From: Mucilaginibacter endophyticus
Lineage (GTDB): Bacteria > Bacteroidota > Bacteroidia > Sphingobacteriales > Sphingobacteriaceae
Direction: 5' to 3'
DNA: 64,000 nucleotides
NCBI RefSeq assembly: GCF_003351025.1
Contig: NZ_QPCG01000001.1
Span: 1,743,949 to 1,807,948 of the forward strand
Within the stretch, counting starts at the first letter, position 1. Every line of letters begins with the position of its first letter. Both the position numbers and the translations under genes were made by a program. Shown one piece after another: positions 55,701-62,300 of this stretch. The notes below the pieces were generated by a model. The model saw only the letters and a program-made list of their open reading frames with translations, made no database searches and was not told where the DNA came from.

Positions 55701-56108
55701 ATGCCGGATTATATGGTGCCGCGTTTATGGGTACAAATGCAAAGTTTCCCGCTCACAAGTAATGGTAAAGTAAATAAAAGTGCCCTGCCTGAGGCGGAGT
55801 TATCGGCAGTGCCTGTGCAGGGCTTCGTGGCTGCCCGAAATGAGGTAGAAAAGCAATTAACAAAAATCTGGCAGGAATTGCTGGGCGTAAGCCCCATTGG
55901 AATTCATGATAACTTTTTTGAACTGGGAGGGCACTCGGTATTAGCTATGCGGGTTGTTCATTACATCGAAAAGGAGTTTTCGGTAGATATCCCCATTAGC
56001 ATCTTATTTCAATTCGCCTCCATCAGCGAATTAAGTAAATATATAACCGTCCGCAACAGTAATAAAGCAAGCAACCAAACATCATCATTTACAATAGTTG
56101 ACATCTAA
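49791..56108 (+). CDS. Nonribosomal peptide synthetase 1 (C-A-T-C-A-T)
   Basis: A 2105-residue, two-module synthetase. Approximate domain limits are C1 1-440 (HHLITDG at 138), A1 470-945 (TSGSTGKPKG near 614), T1 965-1030 (GGHSLLA, Ser near 997), C2 1050-1480 (HHIAADG near 1179), A2 1510-1995, T2 2015-2085 (GGHSVLA near 2046). Hand-read A-domain codes are D-A-Y-V-V-A-A-V-C (aromatic, Phe-like) for A1 and D-A-F-W-L-G-G-T-F (Val) for A2. There is no epimerisation or thioesterase domain. The N-terminal C1 has no loading module before it and may be a starter domain that attaches a fatty acyl group. The C-terminal tail after T2 (about 20 residues) is likely a docking partner of the next synthetase. 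Confidence 0.95.
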   Translation: MSGLQFPLHPAQREVYVNQLLHMDSAQYNIGGYIILKGDLDVEKFHETVSSLPLVFDAFKMSFDLTAPDFVYQLNADYNACELIEADFSTQANPEAEANVWMRQTFSTPFDLTRDKFPFEHYLIKIADNEYWFLMKYHHLITDGYGFIVSIQYLAKKYESLITEQPFIFNAPSYQTETIRANEYYHSENYQKDGDYWKGKIEARPEKLLSKRYPLYNNEGKIGATHSIELSDNQKIQLEHIQLVCNASLQQLTIAALIIYFGKITPLTDFVFGLPVHKRGSRQQRSTVGIFTGALPFKGEYDSGQTLTDLLAGIINTQKQEYRHYNYLVEDLGRVLKINSAVDNLYDVIVNYEPLDFDINFGEALESSIWRLANESERTPLQLCWRDYHKQQRLQLQIQFCYEYFTQQEIELLGERIFHIIIQFPEFLHKSINGIDILPVREHDLLSVFSTSDHEPDENIARNETIIAAFEKQVVLYPEATALVFDDETISYKVLNQKANQIASYLKGLDVGSEALVAICIERSVDMICGILGILKAGAAYVPVDIDYPKERINYILGDTGTKIILSSSAGSSVLRDLDAMVVELDNEPLIAIQSDGNLNTIINPNQLAYVMYTSGSTGKPKGVMVEHGGVVNLAASQAVALRLAPGMRTLQFASIGFDASCYEMFNTLLSGGSLILCRKEAILSAEEFKKLLDKQKVELAVIPPSFQQAIADSLGTVKTIVSAGEALNESVGRYIQSQGVRLINAYGPTENTVCATLTDEPVREDKIITIGRPIANTSIQIRNKEGELSPIGVPGEICIGGVQVARGYLNQPELTKEKFIADPYNEEANAKLYRTGDQGRWLPDGNIEYLGRIDDQVKIRGYRIELGEIEQVLLQNENVRQAVVLAKEDKQGTKRLTAYVMMEEAAYDKQELQKYLGERLPEYMVPRLWVRLDNLPLTPNGKTDKRALPEAEASQEESYTAPETTTEKQLAKIWEELLGVEKIGTKDNFFELGGHSLLAMLVISQVRRELNKELKIRDLFVSPTVADLAKQLDEENATTEGTIQRVNPRPEYIPLSYSQERLWFIDRLEGSVQYHIPAVLKLTGEVNINALENALKEVIERHEVLRTVIREHEGQGYQYIKANNWTLKESQINENEAELKAYIRREVNRPFDLSQDDMLRAELIQTAQNEYILLLVLHHIAADGWSMPILVTEFSELYNSYNSNESYNSNEPLQLKEPEIQYADYAIWQREYLNAEKLQSKLSYWEEKLAGTATLELPTDHMRPAVQSSRGAVHEFTINKEQTIKLQQLSLEQGVTLYMTLLAIFKVLLYRYSGQEDLCVGTPVANRDREETAELIGFFVNTLALRTCLNGEESFTELLSKVKQTTLEGYSHQEVPFEKVVEAVVKERNLSRSPLFQVMFVLQNAGVISTFELGDIKVTGKRAGEYSSKYDLSYNAEETKDGIRITVEYNADLYETATIERMAGHYSQLITSVIIQPATVINKLQLLNKAEEQQLASFNEIAENYPQEENIVSLFEAQSVKTPEATALVFEGETVSYQELNERSNQIANYLKAHGVITESLVAICIERGINMMAGILGILKAGAVYIPVDMDYPKERISYILEDTQAAIVLTSNIGKANLNGINAQIIELDNNWEIANASNENLNAVIEPSQLAYVMYTSGSTGKPKGVMVEHGNIVSLVKNAGYFEANSNDTLLVTGSPSFDATTFEYWSMLLNGGKLILCNDKDLFNSKTLKHLITKYKVTVMWFTSSWFNQLADDAPEVFKGLKTILVGGEKLSVPHIKKIRSTYPDLKLINGYGPTENTTFSLTYPITEINADGIIPIGKPLNNRNAYILGPAQQLNPVGVFGEVWLGGAGVSRGYLNQPELTKQRFVKDPFTDANKLMYKTGDIGCWLADGNIEYRGRADDQVKIRGYRVELGEIESVLLQSGLVSQAVVLARPDKNGVNRLTGYVVADTTLDKQKLQEYLHCQMPDYMVPRLWVQMQSFPLTSNGKVNKSALPEAELSAVPVQGFVAARNEVEKQLTKIWQELLGVSPIGIHDNFFELGGHSVLAMRVVHYIEKEFSVDIPISILFQFASISELSKYITVRNSNKASNQTSSFTIVDI
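51200..52640 (+). other. Adenylation domain 1 (predicted aromatic, Phe-like)
   Basis: Code read against PheA positions: FDASCYE gives D-A-Y, LAVIPPS gives V, TIVSAGE gives V-A, NAYGPTENTVCA gives A-V-C. The resulting D-A-Y-V-V-A-A-V-C resembles Phe/Tyr codes. The CmlA-like hydroxylase upstream also acts on aromatic substrates, so beta-hydroxy-Phe or -Tyr is a consistent guess. Confidence 0.6.
52134..54240 (+). repeat. Near-identical synthetase segment, copy 1
   Basis: From the A8-side of A1 through T1 and C2 this segment is nearly identical to 61916-64000 (offset 9782 bp, later 9764 bp after an 18-bp insertion). The A-domain core just before it is unrelated between the two copies. See the copy at the right edge. 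Confidence 0.85.
53391..53426 (+). repeat. Tandem 18-bp duplication in C2
   Basis: Two adjacent 18-bp units, AGTTATAACAGCAATGAG and AGTTATAACAGTAACGAG, encoding SYNSNE twice. The other copy of this segment has only one unit, which accounts for the 18-bp offset shift. Confidence 0.8.
54330..55790 (+). other. Adenylation domain 2 (predicted valine)
   Basis: FDATTFE gives D-A-F, VMWFTSS gives W, TILVGGE gives L-G, NGYGPTENTTFS gives G-T-F. The D-A-F-W-L-G-G-T-F code differs from the gramicidin/tyrocidine Val code (DAFWIGGTF) by one position, so Val is a strong prediction. Confidence 0.75.
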
Positions 56109-56164
56109 GCCGAAAAACCTGATCCTTCTTCTTCAAACCCCCGATTTTCCAAAGAAAATAGTAC

Positions 56165-56350
56165 ATGAAAGAATTGTTTACTAAAGCGATTGATATTTTA
56201 TACCTGGCCGAACAAAATGATGTAAAGATCATATTGAACGGAGATCGTCTGCAACTTCAGGTTCCTGAAAATGCAGCAGTAGATCCGTTGCTTATCGACG
56301 AAATAAGGGAAAATAAAGAGGCGATCATCAGTTTTTTAAAGCAGGAGGGA
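56165..56350 (+). other. TubC-type N-terminal docking domain
   Basis: About 60 residues ahead of the first C domain, with LYLAEQNDVKIILNGDRLQL and a closing helix IRENKEAIISFLKQEG. The shape matches the TubC N-terminal docking fold, which binds the C-terminal tail of the preceding subunit and fixes module order. Confidence 0.7.
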
Positions 56351-59300
56351 TGGAACGCCAACACTGATACCGATAATAAAATAAAACCGTTTGACAGAAG
56401 TGTAGTTTCAGGTATCCCTGTGTCGTTTAGCCAGGAGCGTTTATGGTTTGTTGATAAGTTACAGGGCAGCCTGCAATACCATTTATCCGAAGTGCTTTTA
56501 TTACAAGGCGATCTGGATGTTGACGCTTTGGAAAATACTTTCAAAACCATCGTTAACCGCCACGAGGTACTCCGCACGGTAATCAGGGAAAAAGAAGGAA
56601 TTGCTTACCAGGAAATAAAGGCCGCTGATGGCTGGTTCCTGGGTAGGGATCTTTCAGGCCTTTACGTGAACGGTACCGACGCATTGAAAGAGTGCATCAG
56701 CTTGCTTATTGAAAAGCCTTTTGATCTTGCTTCCGATGATATGCTTCGTGCCGATGTGATCAGGCTGAAAAACGAAGGGCATATCCTCGTTATTACCATA
56801 CACCATATAGCCGGCGACGCATGGTCGATGCCTATTCTGGTACAGGAAATTGCTGCCTTATACCAGGCGTATACTAAAAATGAAACGCTTGAACTACCTG
56901 CATTACCGTTGCAGTTTGCCGATTTTGCCTTATGGCAACGTAATCCTGTTTATGAAAAACATCTGGAAAACAAACTTGAATACTGGAAGCATAAACTTGC
57001 CGATGTTCAGCAACTGCAATTACCGGCCGATAGCATTAGATCATCTGGGGCCGTTGTCAATGGTTCAACCCTAACTTTTAATATTGGCAGCGACCTTACC
57101 GGGGCATTACACAAATTAAGTCAAAAAAACGGGGCAACATTGTATATGACCCTGCTTACGGCGTTTAAGATATTACTTTATCGCTACAGCGGACAGGAAG
57201 ATATCTGCGTTGGTACTTCAATCGCCGGTCGCCCGCAGCGCGAGTTGGAGCAATTGATTGGCTTTTTTGTAAATACACTCGCCCTTCGCGATCAGGTAAA
57301 CGGTGAAGATACCTTTAATCAACTGCTGACCCGGGTAAAGCAAACAGTGCTTGATGGTTTTACGCATCAGGATGTACCATTTGAACGCGTTGTGGAAGCA
57401 ACTGTGAAAGAGCGCGAAGCAGGTGTCAGCCCTCTTTTTCAGGTAATGTTGGTTTTGGGTAACACTCCCGAGGTACCGGCTATAACCCTTGGCGATCTGG
57501 AATTGTCAGGATACGGTTACGAACATAAGACCGTAAAATTTGATCTTACCTTTTTTGTAACAGAAACAAAGTACGGCTTAAAATGGGCCGTACAATACAA
57601 TACCGATCTTTATAACACTGCGCGCATCAGGCGCATGGTTAAGCATTTCGAAATGTTGCTGATCTCTGTCGTTACAAATCCCGATATGGAGATCAGTAAG
57701 TTGAGGTTATTGAGCCGCAAGGAAGAACTTTGGCTGTTTAAAAACGAACGCAGCCATTGCGCTTATATCGCCAATGAAACCATTATCGAATTATTCCTGG
57801 CCCAGGCGCTACTAAATCCCGATATACAGGCAGTTGTATTTGAAGGTAGGGCGCTGACTTATCGCGAACTGCATGTGCGCTCTAATCAACTTGCTCATCA
57901 CCTGCAGCGTTACGGCGTAAAAGCAGGTGTATTAGTGCCTGTTTACATGGAGCGTGGCCTGGATATGATTGTTGCCATTCTTGGAGTCCTTAAGTCGGGA
58001 GGGGCATACGTTCCTGTCGATACCGATTTTCCGTCTGATCGTGTAAAACATATCCTGGACGATACAAGGGCTGCGATTATCGTAAGCAGCAGCAAATTTG
58101 CAGATCGAGCTGCTTTTGTAACCGAGCACCAGAAGGTATTGGAATTGGATAATATGGAATGGGAGCTTTCCAATGAACCGCAAAGTGACCCGGAAATATT
58201 CCCGTCACCAGATCATTTGGCTTACGTTATTTATACTTCCGGCTCAACCGGTAAACCAAAAGGAGTCTTGGTTGATCATGATAGCCTGGTTGATTATGTG
58301 TCTGGTTTAAACGAACGCACCGGGATCAGCAATTGCGAAACCTTCGGCCTGATGTCGACCATTGCGACCGACCTTGGAAATACTGTGTTATTCAGTTCGC
58401 TGGTTTACGGCGGAACGCTGCATGTTTTCTCTAAGGAGATAGTGAGCAATGTGTACCAAATCCATCGCTATTTTGCCGAAAACCGGATCGATTGTATCAA
58501 AATTGTGCCATCGCACTGGAAAGCACTATCACCCGAAACAGATGCCCCTCTGCTACCTGCACAATTGCTAATCTTTGGCGGCGAAACTTTGCCTAAAGAA
58601 TCTGTAGAACGCATTGCCCGTTACGGCGATTGCCGTGTGGTTAACCATTACGGGCCTACCGAAACTACAATCGGTAAATTATTATACGAGGCGTCCGGCC
58701 AGGTAATAGAGGGTGCGCGCGTGCCAATTGGCCGCCCGTTTTCCAATACTATTGTTTATGTTTTAGGCAAAGAAATGGAGCGTTGCCCGATAGGTATCCC
58801 CGGTGAACTTTATATCGGAGGTCGCGGTTTGGCACAGGGATATCACCGTTTGCCTAAATTAACCAAAGAAAAATTTATTGCCGACCCGTACCGTAGGGAA
58901 GGTGCCAGGATTTACCGCACCGGCGACCGTGTAGTTATGCGTGCAGATGGTAATATAGAATACCTGGGCCGGATGGACGACCAGGTGAAAATAAGAGGCT
59001 ACCGGGTTGAACCGGCTGAAGTTGCCCTGGTACTTGAGCACAGCAAGTATGTAAGCCAGGCGGCGGTATTGGCCCTTGATGATAAACTGGGCAATAAACA
59101 GTTAGTGGCCTATATCGTGCCATCGGCAAAATTTGATCCTGTGGGTTTAAATATTTACCTAAAGGAGCATTTGCCCGATTATATGCTGCCATCACACCTT
59201 GTTCAGTTACCGGCAATTCCTTTGACCGCGAACGGGAAAATAGATCGTAAAGCTTTACCTCATCCAGAAGTACATACAGCCAGCAAAGGATTTATGGCTC

Positions 59301-62300
59301 CTCGCAATAAGGTTGAAAGCAAACTTGCAGAGATCTGGCAAAATATCCTTGAGATTGAAGAAATTGGCATTAACGATAACTTTTTTGAACTTGGCGGGCA
59401 TTCATTATTGGCGGTAAAGTTGATAGCCGAGGTTAGGAAAGCTTTTGAACAAGATCTTTCTATTGGCGAGGTGTTCGATTATCCAACAATCGGTTCATTG
59501 TCATCGCGCTTAGGTCGTGCGGAGCAAAGTACATCAGCTACTATCACAGCGCAACCTCGTCCGGAACGTATATCGCTATCATACAGCCAGGAGCGTTTAT
59601 GGTTTATCGACAGGATGTTGGGCAGCGTTCAATATCATGTACCGGCGGTATTTAACTTGTCAGGTACGTTAAATGTCGAAGCACTGGAAAAAACATTTCG
59701 CGAAATTGTGAACCGTCATGAAGTATTGCGCACGGTTATTTTTGAACAGGATGGCGAGGGCTGGCAGCAAGTAAAACCTGCAAATGCCTGGACATTAAAG
59801 CAAACTGATGCAAAACATTACCAGGATCAGCATTTATCACTTGAGCAATACATTAAATTGCAAATAGCGCAGCCATTTGATCTTTCTGCAGATGATATGC
59901 TTCGCGCGGAGCTGATAAAAGTTAATGAAAGCGAATTTGCACTGCTGCTCACCATGCACCATATTGCTTCAGATGGTTCGTCATCGGCTATATTGGCAAA
60001 AGAATGGATTGAATTATACAACGCTTTTTCGACTAACAGGCGGCCGGAACTTCCTGCATTGGCAGTGCAATATCCTGACTATGCCATCTGGCAACGAGCT
60101 ACGCTGCAAGGCGACCTGCTTGCCTCGAAACTGGCTTACTGGGAACGGAAGTTAGCCGGCGTAAGTACGCTTCAGCTACCAGCCGACCGTCAGCGCTCGG
60201 CTGAGCAAAGCACTAACGGCGCTTTGTATGAGTTTGAGATAGCGTCCGGAATTACAGGCAGACTACATGAATTAAGCGTACAAAACGGGGTGTCACTTTA
60301 CATGACATTGCTGTCGGCCTTTAATATTCTGTTGTATCGTTATAGCGGACAGGAAGATATCTGTGTAGGTAGCCCGATAGCAAATCGCAATCAGCCTGAA
60401 ATAGCGGACTTGATAGGTTTCTTCGTAAATACATTGGCCATACGGAGCCATTTGGACGGAGAGATGCCGTTTATCAAATTTTTGGCGCAGGTAAAACAAA
60501 CTATGCTGGAGGCCTACGAGCACCAGGATGTGCCGTTTGAAAAAGTGGTTGAAGCTGTTGTAAAAGAAAGGGATTTAAGCAGGAGCCCATTGTTCCAGGT
60601 GATGTTTGTGTTGCAGAACACCACTCGCGTACCTGAATTGCAATTTGGCGATCTGACACTAAAGCAAACGAAAGACGAGCACCAGACTGCCAAATTTGAT
60701 ATCACCCTGTTTGTCATTGAATCGGAAAATGGCCTGCAAGTTGCACTTGAGTATAATACTGATATTTATGACGAGGCGACTATTAGCCGTATGGCAAGCC
60801 ATTATAGCCAGTTGCTAAACGCTATCGTCGATGCACCAAATGAAACAGTTGGCCATTTGAATATGATTGGTGAGACTGAACGCGTTCAGCTCGAACTGTT
60901 CAACGCAACCAAAGTTGATTTTACTGGCGATGAAAGCATTGTAAGCCTGTTTGAAGAGCAGGTTTTGAAAAGTCCTGACGCAATAGCATTGGTATTTGAA
61001 GGTGAAGAATTGAGTTATCAGGCTTTAAATGAGCAGGCTAACCGACTGGCCAGATACCTTCAGAAACACGGCGTAACTAATGAAACCCTTGTGCCTGTTT
61101 GTACAGAGCGCGGTTTGGGAATGATCATATCGATTCTTGGTATTTTGAAAGCTGGTGGTGTTTATGTACCGATTGATCCGGATTTTCCCCAGGATCGGAT
61201 TAACTACATGATAGCCGATACCGGCGCATCTGTGGTTGTAAGCAGCAAGCAAAGCAGCAAATATGTTTTGAACCCAGCTGTATTGGTTATTGAGGTCGAT
61301 GGGCTGAACGAAAATGCTATAGCTCAGGAGGCAAAAGATAATCTCGGTGTAGTTATCGATGCTGAGCAATTGATTTATATTCTTTATACTTCGGGTTCAA
61401 CCGGTAAGCCTAAAGGTGTAATGATGCCTGGGCGTGCTATGTTTAACTTATTAAACTGGCAGGAAACCCAATTCAAAAATAAAAACCGCAAAGTTTTACA
61501 ATTTGCCGCTTACACCTTTGATGTAAGTTTCCAGGAGACATTTTCGACGCTTTGCTTCGGAAATACACTTTGCCTTATTGATGGCGATACTCGTCGGGAT
61601 CTGGATGCTTTAATTGATCATATTGCTAAGCATGAGCTGACGCATTTATTTTTCCCGGTAGTTGTGCTTCAAAATATAGCCGAACAGATCATTGCTGTTC
61701 CGGATTTTTCATTTGCGGTTGAAGAAATCATCGTTGCAGGCGAGCAATTAAAGATCACGGATGAAGTAAAAACGTTGATCAGGAATACAGGAATAAAAGT
61801 GATCAATCAATACGGGCCTACCGAAGCGCATGTGGTAAGCAGCTTTACTGTTGATAGTGCAACACTTTCGGTTTTGCCTCCTATCGGCGCGCCTGTATCA
61901 AACACGCAGATCCATATCAGGAACAAAGAGGGTGAGTTAAGCCCAATCGGTGTACCTGGTGAGATTTGCATTGGCGGCGTACAGGTAGCAAGAGGTTATC
62001 TGAACCAGCCTGAACTGACAAAAGAAAAGTTCATCGTAGACCCGTATAGCGAAGATAAAAACGCGAAACTGTACAAAACCGGCGACCAGGGCAGATGGCT
62101 ACCTGATGGCAACATCGAATACCTGGGCAGGATAGATGACCAGGTAAAGATTCGTGGATATAGGATTGAGCTTGGTGAGATAGAGCAGGTATTGCTACAG
62201 AACGAGAACGTAAGGCAGACAGTAGTGCTGGCTAAAGCGGATAAGCAAGGCACCAAAAGGCTTACAGCCTATGTGGTAATGGACGAAACCGCCTACGATA

